Below, piece after piece: positions 33,677-41,825 of a stretch of DNA of 64,000 bases. Position numbers and translations under genes: made by a program. Position 1 is the stretch's first letter. Each line of letters opens with the position of its first letter. Where the stretch lies: IMG/VR virus record IMGVR_UViG_3300046492_000237, positions 28,690 to 92,689 of that record, one strand, 5' to 3'. The notes beneath the pieces are model-generated. The model made no database searches. It saw only the letters and a program-made list of their open reading frames with translations, and was not told the DNA's origin. The DNA comes from a virus.

Positions 33677-34155
33677 GCGAATTGTTCCTCGGCTTCCCGC
33701 TGCGCGGCCTTGTATTTTTTGAGGGCTTCCTTGTAGCTGGCCTTCGCGGCCTTTTGAGTCGGTGCCCATTCGCCTTCGACGTCGCGTCCGTAGTAGCTGG
33801 CATGGCTCGATCGATACATACGGTATGAGTAGCCATTGCTCCAGCTGCCGCGATGTTCGAACTTCGGCTTGTTGATCCCAAGCCACTCATGGAAGTAGAG
33901 GCCGCAGTCGTCATGCTGGAACTTGTCATAGTTCGACCGGCGCGGTGGCTTCGGCAGCTTCTCGGTCAGTTCGCCATAGACGATGCCATCGGTTGGGTGA
34001 TGCGGGCGCGGACGGCGCTTCGGATCATCGTCAAGCACCACGCCGATATAGGCGTTGATGGCGGACATGATGATACCGGGCTTGCCGTAGGCCACCACGC
34101 GGCGGCCAACCACGGCTGGCACCGCGTAATATTCGCGGATGTAGGACAGGCTCAT
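33673..34155 (-). CDS. unknown aromatic-rich protein
   Basis: 160 residues with many Tyr/His/Trp (WSNGYSYRMYRSSHASYYG) and a charged C-terminal helix. Overlaps both neighbours by 4 bp, so its frame is secure. No family recognised. Confidence 0.7.
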   Translation of the reverse strand: MSLSYIREYYAVPAVVGRRVVAYGKPGIIMSAINAYIGVVLDDDPKRRPRPHHPTDGIVYGELTEKLPKPPRRSNYDKFQHDDCGLYFHEWLGINKPKFEHRGSWSNGYSYRMYRSSHASYYGRDVEGEWAPTQKAAKASYKEALKKYKAAQREAEEQFA

Positions 34156-34649
34156 TTGACTGGAGCCAGACCGGCCGCCGCGAAGGCTTCATTGACCTTA
34201 GCGTTCAGCGTGTCACGGGTGATGGTCTGGACTTTGTAGTCAACCATTTTCTGGATACTCGGTTCCATACCGTCTTGCCACTTGGTCAGCCGCTCCTCGA
34301 TCAGCTCGACCATTCTGGTTTCAACGTGATCCTTGAATACCTGCTCAACCTTCGCCTTGATGGCGACGGCCAAACCGCCACCCTCACGAACCTCCAGAAC
34401 CTTCTGCCAGCCTTTCCGCTCGAACAGTAATGCCATGATGCCTTCGGCATCTATTTGCTTGGTGGCTTCGTCGACTTGAGCTTTGAGCACGCCAGTGACT
34501 TGCTCGGTCAGCTGGCCCTTAACGAATTTGCCGGCGGCCTCGGCCAGTACAGCGGATTGCAGCTGGACGCGGGCCTCGGTGCCTTCAGGAAACAGCGCGT
34601 TCAATGCCGAGGTGTTCAGTCGCAGGATTACTTGTTCGCCAATGTTCAT
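34152..34649 (-). CDS. unknown helical protein of the leftward array
   Basis: 165 residues, almost all helical, e.g. VKGQLTEQVTGVLKAQVDEA. Coiled-coil-like; could be an oligomeric scaffold or inhibitor. No family recognised. Confidence 0.7.
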   Translation of the reverse strand: MNIGEQVILRLNTSALNALFPEGTEARVQLQSAVLAEAAGKFVKGQLTEQVTGVLKAQVDEATKQIDAEGIMALLFERKGWQKVLEVREGGGLAVAIKAKVEQVFKDHVETRMVELIEERLTKWQDGMEPSIQKMVDYKVQTITRDTLNAKVNEAFAAAGLAPVK

Positions 34650-34658
34650 GTGGATTCC

Positions 34659-34817
34659 TCAGTTAAGGTGCCAGCCATTGCAATACTTGCAGCGCGGGCA
34701 AACGGTTTTTGATACGTGAGTGCGGCGGTAGATCTGTTCCACTGCAGCGCGCGCCGTCTCGGCCGAAGTGAAACGGCGGCGCGGGTGGCACAGCGGCTTT
34801 TCTTTGACTTCGGCCAT
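34659..34817 (-). CDS. 52-residue zinc-finger-like protein
   Basis: The protein has an N-terminal CHPRRRFTSAETARAA and ends in VCPRCKYCNGWHLN: CxxC, a further Cys and a His. Small phage proteins with a terminal 'CxxC...GWHL' bind one zinc. RBS GGAG before ATG at 34817. Confidence 0.65.
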   Translation of the reverse strand: MAEVKEKPLCHPRRRFTSAETARAAVEQIYRRTHVSKTVCPRCKYCNGWHLN

Positions 34818-34826
34818 GATGGCTCC

Positions 34827-35372
34827 TTATGCGTAGTCTTCGGCGTCGAAGGATTTCATCGCGGCATCGAAGCCGTCAGGATCCTTTTCGGTTAAGCTGT
34901 AATCAGCGACAAGATCAGACCCTTCGCCAAGAATCATCAGGATGCGATGGCTGTTCCCGGCTGCGTTGCTGACCTCGATGCGAACCTCGTCGAGGTTGAA
35001 AATCAGCTCCATCGCCGATTTGGCATCAGAAACTTTGGTTTCTTCGTCGCCATCGTCGATCGCGGTGACCTTCCAGCCGTTGAATTCGAGCCACGCCAGC
35101 AGGTTGGCAACGATGCGGCGCTCCATCTTTGCGCTGTAGTGCATCTCACGCCCCTTGTAGAGCAGCGCATCGATTTCCAGATCTGGCGGCTCGACCGGCA
35201 TGAACACGGTCGGCGCCGAGAATTCAAGAGCAGCGCGCGCCTTGTCTGCCAGCGCGGTGTTGCCGGTGGCGTCGTGCAGCGGGATCAGCAGCGCGATCAT
35301 GGCGCTCAACTGGTTGCGCTGGGCAATCACAGTGGCAAGTTCGGCCTTGAGGTTTTTTTCGGTAGTGGACAT
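34827..35372 (-). CDS. unknown protein of the leftward array
   Basis: 181 residues from ATG at 35372 with GAGGA upstream. The N-terminal helices (KAELATVIAQRNQLSAMIAL) precede an alpha/beta domain (VTAIDDGDEETKVSDAKSAM, then FNLDEVRIEVSNAAGN). The start lies 30 bp after the CCGGTACC of repeat F1. Family not recognised. Confidence 0.7.
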   Translation of the reverse strand: MSTTEKNLKAELATVIAQRNQLSAMIALLIPLHDATGNTALADKARAALEFSAPTVFMPVEPPDLEIDALLYKGREMHYSAKMERRIVANLLAWLEFNGWKVTAIDDGDEETKVSDAKSAMELIFNLDEVRIEVSNAAGNSHRILMILGEGSDLVADYSLTEKDPDGFDAAMKSFDAEDYA

Positions 35373-35401
35373 GGTTGAATCCTCGGATTGGTGCAGGCTC
35401 T

Positions 35402-35431
35402 GGTACCGGAAAAGCCCCAATTAAGGGGCTT
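35402..35431 (-). repeat. GGTACCGG-hairpin intergenic repeat, copy F1
   Basis: On the - strand GCCCC-TTAATT-GGGGC-TTTT-CCGGTACC. The stop codon of the 55-residue gene lies in the loop. One of four copies in the leftward array. Confidence 0.75.
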
Positions 35432-35588
35432 GTGTTTCGAGGACTTCAACGAGTTCGTAACCGTCATCGAAGCCTTCCGCGTAGTGCTCGAAGCGCTCGA
35501 CCGCTTCGCCATCGCTCTCTGCGTCGCAGTAGAAACGTCGGGCCACTTGGCTGTCGCCAACGGTGTAAATGATCGTATAGCCTTGCAT
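35421..35588 (-). CDS. 55-residue acidic protein
   Basis: MQGYTIIYTVGDSQVARRFY at the start, acidic C-terminus (EGFDDGYELVEVLET). AAGGGG before the ATG at 35588. A beta-strand start then helices, like many small phage modulators. Its stop lies in hairpin F1. Confidence 0.7.
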   Translation of the reverse strand: MQGYTIIYTVGDSQVARRFYCDAESDGEAVERFEHYAEGFDDGYELVEVLETQAP

Positions 35589-35598
35589 TTCGAACCCC

Positions 35599-35820
35599 TT
35601 AAATCGCTTCGTCTTCGATGATTTCCATGAACAACTTCACGGCCGGCTCTTTTTCCTCGAACGAGCCCTGCATGAAGTCATTGCGCAGAACCGCGTAACG
35701 ACCAGTGCTTTCAATCTGGCAGAGCCGAACGGCGATGGTGCGCGTCTCGAGCGACACCGCGACCTCAGCGATAACGATCGCAGTGTCGGCAAGGTTGATT
35801 TTGATCTGGTCGCGTTTCAT
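35599..35820 (-). CDS. 73-residue protein, unknown
   Basis: Begins MKRDQIKINLADTAIVIAEV; alternating beta pattern, acidic C-terminus. ATG at 35820 lies 19 bp after the CCGGTACC of repeat F2, with GGAG between. A longer in-frame start at 36024 would run through the hairpin and the neighbour, so it is rejected. Confidence 0.7.
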   Translation of the reverse strand: MKRDQIKINLADTAIVIAEVAVSLETRTIAVRLCQIESTGRYAVLRNDFMQGSFEEKEPAVKLFMEIIEDEAI

Positions 35821-35838
35821 GGTGCGGCTCCTTTGGCT

Positions 35839-35867
35839 GGTACCGGCTTGGCCCCAATCAAGGGGCC
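35839..35867 (-). repeat. GGTACCGG-hairpin intergenic repeat, copy F2
   Basis: On the - strand GGCCCC-TTGATT-GGGGCC-AAG-CCGGTACC, between the 118- and 73-residue genes. No T-run in this copy. Confidence 0.75.
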
Positions 35868-35873
35868 GTTGCA

Positions 35874-36230
35874 TCAGAAGTTGTAGTCGTGGAATTTGCA
35901 GGGCTTGTCGCTCATGCGGTGCATGCCGTAGGCAGATTTCCAAGTCATGCAGCGGTTCGAGTGCGATGGCTTGACCCGGCGCATGCGGATGACCGGCGCG
36001 CTTTCGTCCTGCTCGTAAATCCATTTCTGGGTGTGCTGGTTGTGGCAGTGGCCTGCAAAGCCGCCCGGCGTGATTTCCGGTTTCCAGTCAGGCGAAAGAG
36101 TGGCCTTCATCTTGCGGATCTCAACGGTGGTTTCCGAGATCGCGCGGATCACTTCGTAGGGTTCGATATCGGTGTGCAGGACGAGGTTGGCGTAGGCTTC
36201 GATGCGTGGAGTGGCTGCAGGCTTGGTCAT
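35874..36230 (-). CDS. unknown Cys/His-containing protein
   Basis: 118 residues. HCHNQHTQKWIYEQ and SNRCMTWKSAYGMHR...PCKFH supply scattered Cys/His that could bind metal. First gene after the promoter at 36264-36294. Family not recognised. Confidence 0.7.
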   Translation of the reverse strand: MTKPAATPRIEAYANLVLHTDIEPYEVIRAISETTVEIRKMKATLSPDWKPEITPGGFAGHCHNQHTQKWIYEQDESAPVIRMRRVKPSHSNRCMTWKSAYGMHRMSDKPCKFHDYNF

Positions 36231-36263
36231 GGTTGGAACTCCGTGTTCGTGTTTGATGGAGCA

Positions 36264-36294
36264 ATAATAGCCGCATTACTCAAATTTGATCAAT
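36264..36294 (-). promoter_or_regulatory. leftward promoter with palindromic operator
   Basis: On the - strand TTGATC (36293-36288), an 18-base spacer and TATTAT (36269-36264). ATTACTCAAATTTGATCAAT (36275-36294) is the palindrome. It overlaps the last codons of the upstream zinc-finger gene. Confidence 0.7.
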
Positions 36295-36563
36295 ACCTTT
36301 TTTCGCTTTTTATGAAATTTCTTTCGTTCATCACCGGACTGGAGCAGCGTCGCCTGATACGCCAGCGCCAGCTCAAGATTGGCGGCCTTCTGCTCGGGGG
36401 TATCGGTATCGGTCTTCAGTTCACGCAGACGCTCGCTCGCCATGAATCCGCGCTTGGTCAGCGTGTAGCCGGACCCACCGCAGCCCCGGCACTTGATATC
36501 GGCATGACGACCAAAACCCCGGCATTGTCTGCAAGGGTTGTGTTCGAAGGCTGGCTTGGCCAT
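36276..36563 (-). CDS. DnaJ-type zinc-finger protein
   Basis: 95 residues. CRQCRGFG and CRGCGGSG are two CxxCxGxG motifs, half of the four in the DnaJ central finger, so one zinc is expected. A basic helical tail follows (KKFHKKRKKVLIKFE). The final residues are encoded by the operator/promoter DNA itself. Shares one base with its neighbour. Confidence 0.75.
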   Translation of the reverse strand: MAKPAFEHNPCRQCRGFGRHADIKCRGCGGSGYTLTKRGFMASERLRELKTDTDTPEQKAANLELALAYQATLLQSGDERKKFHKKRKKVLIKFE

Positions 36564-36985
36564 CAGTAGTTGTACGAGACGCGGGTTTTCACCGAGAACT
36601 CACCGCGCCCGGTCGGCCACGCATCTGCATAAACGCTGGCGCAGCCGCAGCAGTCGTGTTCGTGGTGGCAGCCGTAGCTGCTGTAGTGATCCTCGATCGC
36701 GCGGCGTAACCAATGGGAGAAAGTCGTCGGGATCGATGTCTGGTTGCGGTTACCGTTCGCGCGGTTGCGGCGGTATGACTTCCGGGCTTCCAGCATCTGG
36801 GTAGCGGTCAGCGACACCACGAAAGCCCGGGTCAGGCCTTCGGATGGATCCTCGCCGTCTGGCGTGTTGATGGTGTAGGGGCCAGTTGCACGGGCGTTGC
36901 ACACTGGCGCCCACTGGTCGAGGTGCTGGCAAGAGCCAACATAGCTGCGAGTGATGCGGGTTTCGATACGGATAGGCGTTTTCAT
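36563..36985 (-). CDS. unknown protein of the leftward array
   Basis: 140 residues from ATG at 36985 (GGAG upstream). Contains a His/Cys cluster YGCHHEHDCCGCASVYADAW, which may bind metal, and a basic helix (RKSYRRNRANGNRN). First gene after the promoter at 37017-37047. Confidence 0.7.
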   Translation of the reverse strand: MKTPIRIETRITRSYVGSCQHLDQWAPVCNARATGPYTINTPDGEDPSEGLTRAFVVSLTATQMLEARKSYRRNRANGNRNQTSIPTTFSHWLRRAIEDHYSSYGCHHEHDCCGCASVYADAWPTGRGEFSVKTRVSYNY

Positions 36986-37016
36986 GAGGTTGCTCCATTT
37001 CATGTTCAATGGAGCA

Positions 37017-37047
37017 ATCATATACCCATTACTCAAATATGAGCAAG
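37017..37047 (-). promoter_or_regulatory. leftward promoter with palindromic operator
   Basis: On the - strand TTGCTC (37046-37041), an 18-base spacer and TATGAT (37022-37017). ATTACTCAAATATGAGCAAG at 37028-37047 is the palindrome; it holds the stop codon of the upstream 262-residue gene. Confidence 0.7.
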
Positions 37048-37821
37048 CACATTCGTTCGCAACTTATCTTCGAACTTTTCATTTCCCGATTCTGCGAGTT
37101 CGGCGCGCAACCGAGCAATCTCCAGCTGCAGTGCGTCATCGCCGTTGATGACCTCGCCGTGCAGGTCAATCGCGCTGCGCAGTGAGATCTTGGCGATGGT
37201 CCCGGCCTTCATGTTCTCAAACACAAGGCGCGGATCTGCAATCACCTTTTGGATGGCGGCGCCCTGCTCCAGCATCGACACCATGTCGCTCATCACCATC
37301 AACAGCTGCGGGCCAGTCAACGGCATATCCGGGTTGATGATGCCGCACTCGATCGCGGCTTTCCCGATCGCGGCAGCGAGGATGTTCCTCTCATCAAGGA
37401 TGCAGGCCAGATGATCTAGCACGACGTCATCGGCATAGGCGTTTCGGGCTGGCAGCCATTTTGGCGCGCCGGGCAGCAGCTGGTCTTCTACGAAAAACTC
37501 CCAGCAGCTGTTATCCGGGCGCTTTGGCCCACGGCGGAACAAGACGCCGGGGAACAGCTCGACTGTCGGGATTGGCTCGAATTCAATATGGTCAATGCTC
37601 GAGCCGAGCTGCGTGATCATCACCGCTTTGCACTCATCGCACAGCGCCATTGAACCCAGCTGGCCATCGCCGATCAGTGGCGTCACCTCTTTGGCGATGA
37701 CGGTTGGAGCTCGAGAGCATTGCTCCATTTTTCGCCCACCGCCGAGCGTGAACGCGTTCTGCCCGGTTGGCAGCAGCGCCTGACAGCGATCGAGGGTTGG
37801 GGGAATCAGTGGTTCAGTCAT
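37033..37821 (-). CDS. unknown protein of the leftward array (262 aa)
   Basis: 262 residues. An N-terminal part has Cys pairs (MEQCSRAP, ALCDECKAV); the middle is alpha/beta; the C-terminal 50 residues form a charged helix (DALQLEIARLRAELAESG). The CDECK motif may be half of a zinc site. Its last codons lie in the operator. Confidence 0.7.
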   Translation of the reverse strand: MTEPLIPPTLDRCQALLPTGQNAFTLGGGRKMEQCSRAPTVIAKEVTPLIGDGQLGSMALCDECKAVMITQLGSSIDHIEFEPIPTVELFPGVLFRRGPKRPDNSCWEFFVEDQLLPGAPKWLPARNAYADDVVLDHLACILDERNILAAAIGKAAIECGIINPDMPLTGPQLLMVMSDMVSMLEQGAAIQKVIADPRLVFENMKAGTIAKISLRSAIDLHGEVINGDDALQLEIARLRAELAESGNEKFEDKLRTNVLAHI

Positions 37822-38176
37822 GATTTTGCTCCTGTCGTGCGCGGATTTTATCGGCTCGCTCCATCAGCTGGGCCAGCGCCTTGTGAAACTGCATCCCGGT
37901 GCTGATGCAGGTGAATTTAGTGACTCTGTCACCGAGTGCTACCAGCGCCTCCGCAGGATCGCAGATGCGGAAGCAGCGATCGCGTCCGGGCCAGACTACC
38001 GGCAGCCATTTTTCGCCGGTGTAGTGCGTGGCTTCCAAGTACCAGCCCGGACCAAAGCGATACTGGAACTCATAAGAGGCGCTTTCGAGGCTCAACTCGA
38101 TCGGCTTGACCTCGAACCAGTCGAGAACTATGTCGTGGCGGTTGACGATCGCGGTTTTCGGTTTCTCGGTGCTCAT
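37814..38176 (-). CDS. unknown protein of the leftward array
   Basis: 120 residues from ATG at 38176. Beta-rich (SASYEFQYRFGPGWYLEATH; EKWLPVVWPGRDRCFRICDP) with a helical end. Overlaps the next gene by 8 bp. Longer open frame upstream covers the lipoprotein gene and is rejected. Confidence 0.7.
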   Translation of the reverse strand: MSTEKPKTAIVNRHDIVLDWFEVKPIELSLESASYEFQYRFGPGWYLEATHYTGEKWLPVVWPGRDRCFRICDPAEALVALGDRVTKFTCISTGMQFHKALAQLMERADKIRARQEQNHD

Positions 38177-38178
38177 GC

Positions 38179-38382
38179 TCACAGCCCGTGGTTGGTCGAT
38201 TTGAAATGGTGAGTGCAGAAGACGCTCGCCACGCCTCCGTCGTAGGTGTAAACCTGCCGCCATGGCAAGCCGACCTGTTCGCACTTCATCGCCTCGGCAA
38301 TGATCGCGTCGTTGGTCATGTGCGTCGGGCCGGCGCAGCCGCTCAGGGCGAGCAGGGTCAGCAGTGCGATCAGGGTTTTCAT
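38179..38382 (-). CDS. small lipoprotein
   Basis: 67 residues. MKTLIALLTLLALSGCAGPT has a signal and lipobox LSGC (Cys16). The mature part is short with VFCTHHFKSTN. Surface lipoproteins made by temperate phages can block superinfection; here this is only a possibility. Confidence 0.75.
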   Translation of the reverse strand: MKTLIALLTLLALSGCAGPTHMTNDAIIAEAMKCEQVGLPWRQVYTYDGGVASVFCTHHFKSTNHGL

Positions 38383-38393
38383 GGTGACGCTCC

Positions 38394-38852
38394 TTACTGG
38401 GTGGGTTGCGTGCGTTGCGATTCCAGCGAGGCTTGGCAGGCCCGGTGGCGGACTTCGTCAATCTCGAACGCCGGGCGCAGGTCGGTGGGCAGACGCTCGC
38501 CGGTGCTGACCAGCCGGTTGATTTCGGCAACGAGCGCCTTGGTGTCGAGCAGACGCTCGAACTTTCGGCCAATGATCGGCACGGATCCGTGCTCCGGGAG
38601 ATCTGCGCCATGTTCAAACAGCGTCCAGCCGATAGTGTTTCGGCCAATGGCGTGAAAGAATCGGCCACCCAGCACCGTCGAGCGCTCGCGGCTGCCGTGG
38701 ATGGTGAACAGCATCTTGCCGGACGTGATCTGCTTGTATGGCTTGCCCGGGTTACCGCAGGCGATGCAGTTCTTGCTTTTCGGGTTGATCAGGGCGCAGC
38801 GCGAGCACTGGACGAAGTCCCAGCGCACCTTGCCGTTGGTTTCAGTTCCCAT
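38394..38852 (-). CDS. unknown protein with N-terminal zinc ribbon
   Basis: 152 residues from ATG at 38852, overlapping the previous gene by 11 bp. VQCSRCALINPKSKNCIACG has two CxxC pairs, a zinc ribbon. The rest is alpha/beta (TIHGSRERSTVLGGRFFHAI). Function unknown. Confidence 0.7.
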   Translation of the reverse strand: MGTETNGKVRWDFVQCSRCALINPKSKNCIACGNPGKPYKQITSGKMLFTIHGSRERSTVLGGRFFHAIGRNTIGWTLFEHGADLPEHGSVPIIGRKFERLLDTKALVAEINRLVSTGERLPTDLRPAFEIDEVRHRACQASLESQRTQPTQ

Positions 38853-39348
38853 CTTTCGATTCCTGCTGCGAGGCCACGAACTCAGCCAGCAGCTGCTGAC
38901 GCTCGGCTTCGGCCTTCTTACTGTCGATGCCGAAAAACTCGGCGATGAATTCAAGCTTGCCGCGCGGGCGGGTGGCCACATGGAGGCTATCGGTGCCTTC
39001 GTGGTATTGAGCCAGAATGATGCCCTGTTCCTGCAGCCACTCCAGAAACTCGCCGATCTTCTGGCTGCCAGCGGCCTTGGCTTCGACTTCCTTGGCCAGC
39101 TCAGGGAAGCGCGGTTCGCAGGTGCTGTAGTGGGTGACTGGAATCGGCTCAATTACGCCGCCGGCCAGATGTTTTGCGCGCCCCCAGTTGAGGTCACCTG
39201 CACGGGCTTCATTCTTGAAGCCATCAGACCATTCAACGATGACGCGATCGTTCTTGTCGACCGGGTAGACGCCATGATCAGCGGTGTTTTCGTGGCGAGT
39301 CCAGACCATCTGCTCACCCTTCAGCGCGTGAAAGCGTTCGTTCTTCAT
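38842..39348 (-). CDS. unknown protein of the leftward array
   Basis: 168 residues. N-terminus (KGEQMVWTRHENTADHGVYP) with a small beta domain (RVIVEWSDGFKNEARAGDLN), then helices (IGEFLEWLQEQGIILAQYHE). The C-terminal part looks like a short coiled coil. No family recognised. Confidence 0.7.
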   Translation of the reverse strand: MKNERFHALKGEQMVWTRHENTADHGVYPVDKNDRVIVEWSDGFKNEARAGDLNWGRAKHLAGGVIEPIPVTHYSTCEPRFPELAKEVEAKAAGSQKIGEFLEWLQEQGIILAQYHEGTDSLHVATRPRGKLEFIAEFFGIDSKKAEAERQQLLAEFVASQQESKDGN

Positions 39349-39608
39349 TGCTGGTGTTCCTGTTCAAGTTGATCACGGATGATGCGGGCCGAGCGGGCGA
39401 GGTAGTAGGACGCGGCTTTCTGCCAGCCAATCCAACTGTCGTCGGTGCCACGGTCGAAGTAGTGCGAGAACTGGCCGTTTACCTTCACGGCGCCGAGCGG
39501 CCAGCCCTCGGATTTTGCGTAGGCCTCGAAGTCGGTGCGCGAGCTGCACATCAGCTCAATGATTTGCGGCGGCTTGTGCGACGGGATCAGGCGTGGAGTG
39601 GTGGCCAT
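39345..39608 (-). CDS. unknown small protein
   Basis: 87 residues from ATG at 39608, overlapping the previous stop (TGATG). Contains FSHYFDRGTDDSWIGWQKAA, a motif common in small phage proteins of unknown function, and a charged C-terminal helix. Confidence 0.7.
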   Translation of the reverse strand: MATTPRLIPSHKPPQIIELMCSSRTDFEAYAKSEGWPLGAVKVNGQFSHYFDRGTDDSWIGWQKAASYYLARSARIIRDQLEQEHQQ

Positions 39609-40666
39609 CAGTTCGCTTCCCATCCGGATGCAGCGGCGATATCTGCCGGGATCTGGACTACGGCGCCGAGCTTCGACATAACGACCGCACGGCACACGGC
39701 GAGGAGAACGGTTTCGCAGCCATCCTGATCGGCGGTGGGCGCGCCATCATCACCGTAGATTTCAGCGTCCCAGCCGAAAGGCTCAACGTCTTTAACCGGT
39801 GCAGACAGCCAGACATGGTACTTTTCGATCAGCGGGCCGCCGATTTCCCAGTCGAGCGGATCCCAGCAGCCATGGTCATCAGTCCACATGTTCTGAATGC
39901 CGGGGCCGTCCTCGAGCCAGCACCAGCGCAGCTGATCAGCCAAACCCTCGGCACTGGCCACCGCGTAACGCAGCGCCGGGCCGGTCAGTTTGGATGTGCG
40001 CATCGAGACCATTTCAACGGGCTCAGGTTGCGGTGCTTTGTCTCGAACGGTATCCGGCATGCCGAGGCGTAGCACGTTGCCCGCCACGTCGAGAATCATG
40101 GCGAACGGCTTCTTGCTGCGAGCGATATCCATCACGCGCTGATCACGGGTGCGGTTCGCCAGCCGGGTCTCGTATTCCGGGCGGCTCTCGCCTTCGCGAC
40201 GCGGCTCCGGAGCAGGGGTAACGGCGGCAGACACGAACCGGCCGAACATGGTGTGGCTCGCGGTCGGCTTGGCTACGATAACGACCTCGACTTCGGGCAA
40301 CTTGGTATCCAGAAGGACTTGGCAGGTGGTCAGCACCATCAGCGAGCCATGCTGGAAACGCTCGATGTTCACGTCGCGCTCGGCGCGGTTCTGGCTGGCC
40401 AGCACGGCGGCGGCTGGAACTCCGGCGTTGGTGAATTCTGCGGCGACCATTTCGCAATGCTCGGCTGTGTTGCAAAACACGATAGCGCGCTTGCCGTTGG
40501 AATACTTGAGGTACGGGGCAACAATTCTCTGGGCGATGCCGACGCCCGGCGGCACATCATCAAGGTTGATAGGCGATGCCATGTATTTAACCGGGGTCAG
40601 ATAGCCCTGATCGATCAGAGCGGCCATGGTGACGGATTCGAGTGGTTCAACGCGGGCCTTGGTCAT
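39608..40666 (-). CDS. helicase C-terminal-like domain fused to a NinX-like (DUF2591) domain
   Basis: 352 residues from ATG at 40666 (AAGGAG). Residues 20-150 match the second RecA fold of an SF2 helicase: KRAIVFCNTAEHCEMVAAEF (motif IV), RDVNIERFQHGSLMVLTTCQ (motif V region) and SHTMFGRFVSAAVTPAPEP where motif VI (QxxGRxxR) should be; the second arginine is lost. There is no Walker A or DEAD half. Residues about 225-352 (LTGPALRYAVASAEGL ... CETVLLAVCRAVVMSKLGA) match the P22 NinX family. So a helicase remnant, unable to hydrolyse ATP by itself, is joined to NinX. Confidence 0.75.
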   Translation of the reverse strand: MTKARVEPLESVTMAALIDQGYLTPVKYMASPINLDDVPPGVGIAQRIVAPYLKYSNGKRAIVFCNTAEHCEMVAAEFTNAGVPAAAVLASQNRAERDVNIERFQHGSLMVLTTCQVLLDTKLPEVEVVIVAKPTASHTMFGRFVSAAVTPAPEPRREGESRPEYETRLANRTRDQRVMDIARSKKPFAMILDVAGNVLRLGMPDTVRDKAPQPEPVEMVSMRTSKLTGPALRYAVASAEGLADQLRWCWLEDGPGIQNMWTDDHGCWDPLDWEIGGPLIEKYHVWLSAPVKDVEPFGWDAEIYGDDGAPTADQDGCETVLLAVCRAVVMSKLGAVVQIPADIAAASGWEAN

Positions 40667-40872
40667 TTCGATGCTCCTTGAATTTGGACTGGTGCGCCGC
40701 CTTCGACGCGAACGGTGTTGCGAACCACGGTCAGGATGCTGCGATCGCTGAAGTAGTAGCGATCCTTGTCGGCGCGGTGGTCGCGGGTCATGTGTGAGCA
40801 CTGGGCCTGCGCGGCGCGGCGGACTTTGCCGGCGGTTTGGTGCTCGCGGTTGATTTTGTTCGCAGTGCTCAC
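40663..40872 (-). CDS. small basic protein, unknown
   Basis: 69 residues from GTG at 40872, which overlaps the previous stop (GTGA). Basic with AGKVRRAAQAQCSHMTRDHR. Its stop overlaps the next ATG. Could bind nucleic acid. Confidence 0.6.
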   Translation of the reverse strand: MSTANKINREHQTAGKVRRAAQAQCSHMTRDHRADKDRYYFSDRSILTVVRNTVRVEGGAPVQIQGASK

Positions 40873-41546
40873 AGTTGAGCCTCGCTGCCGTCGGAGTTGC
40901 GGAAAGTCAGCACGACAGCATCGCCATTCGCGTCTACGGATGGTGTTTCGATTCCGCCTGTCAGCAACGCGGTGTTGATTGGGCCACCGATGTTTAGCGG
41001 AACGCCGAAGTACTTTGCCAGCATCGCCGTGGTCATCATCGACGCGCCTTCCCCCGCGCCCCCTTCCCGGGTAAGAAGCGGCAGCGAATCGGGCGACCAC
41101 TGGATAACTTCCCGTGCAGGTGACTGACGCTTGCTGCGACCGAGGCACTGGACATGCAAGGTCGGCGACTGGATCGGGCGAACATCACGGTGGCAGAAGT
41201 GGCGACCATAGACGCTCATGCCCAGCACCGAACCATCAGGCCGGCGGTAAACGGTGGCGCCGATCGAATTCTGGTAGGAAGCGATCAACATGCCGGCCTT
41301 GGTGTGGCCGATGATCAGGCGGTCGAGTTCGAGCTGGGTGATCTCGCAGATGAAGCCAGCGGAAAGCGCGGTCTTGCGTTTGATCATGCCCCAAGCCTCG
41401 GCCGGGAACATCAGGCCATCACCGGCGTCAACGTATTCCTGCGCGATGGATGCGGCCGGCTTGTTGGCGAGGGCCAGCGCGCCGCTGATGTCCTGCAGTT
41501 CGTTGATCAGGTCGCTGACTGGTGCGGCGATATCGACTGGCTTCAT
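40869..41546 (-). CDS. unknown protein of the leftward array (225 aa)
   Basis: 225 residues. N-terminal helices (LINELQDISGALALANKPAA), a beta-rich middle (IGATVYRRPDGSVLGMSVYG), then MTTAMLAKYFGVPLNIGG and a beta C-terminus. ATG at 41546 lies 18 bp after the CCGGTACC of repeat F3. No family recognised. Confidence 0.7.
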   Translation of the reverse strand: MKPVDIAAPVSDLINELQDISGALALANKPAASIAQEYVDAGDGLMFPAEAWGMIKRKTALSAGFICEITQLELDRLIIGHTKAGMLIASYQNSIGATVYRRPDGSVLGMSVYGRHFCHRDVRPIQSPTLHVQCLGRSKRQSPAREVIQWSPDSLPLLTREGGAGEGASMMTTAMLAKYFGVPLNIGGPINTALLTGGIETPSVDANGDAVVLTFRNSDGSEAQL

Positions 41547-41563
41547 GGTGATGCTCCCTTGTT

Positions 41564-41593
41564 GGTACCGGTTAACCCCCAGTTAAGGGGGTT
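41564..41593 (-). repeat. GGTACCGG-hairpin intergenic repeat, copy F3
   Basis: On the - strand CCCCC-TTAACT-GGGGG-TTAA-CCGGTACC, between the 60- and 225-residue genes. Confidence 0.75.
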
Positions 41594-41610
41594 GAGGTGG
41601 GCGGGGTTGG

Positions 41611-41793
41611 TTAGGTGCGCGAGACTTCGACTGAGTGAACCATTTCTGACTTTTCACCAACACTTCCAGCAATTTCAGAATCTTTGAAAAAGGCGGTGAA
41701 CGCCCGCTCTACCGAAAGAGCAAAACCACCGGTATTCGTTGGAAAAGTAAAAATTGCCTTTCCTTTTGCATCCTTGAAAATTACTTGCTTCAT
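41611..41793 (-). CDS. 60-residue protein, unknown
   Basis: MKQVIFKDAKGKAIFTFPTN at the start, beta-rich, neutral C-terminus. RBS GGAG (in CGGAGCAG) before ATG at 41793. First gene after the promoter at 41826-41856. More A/T-rich than its neighbours. Confidence 0.7.
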   Translation of the reverse strand: MKQVIFKDAKGKAIFTFPTNTGGFALSVERAFTAFFKDSEIAGSVGEKSEMVHSVEVSRT

Positions 41794-41825
41794 GGCTCTG
41801 CTCCGTTGTGCGTTTCAATGGAGTG

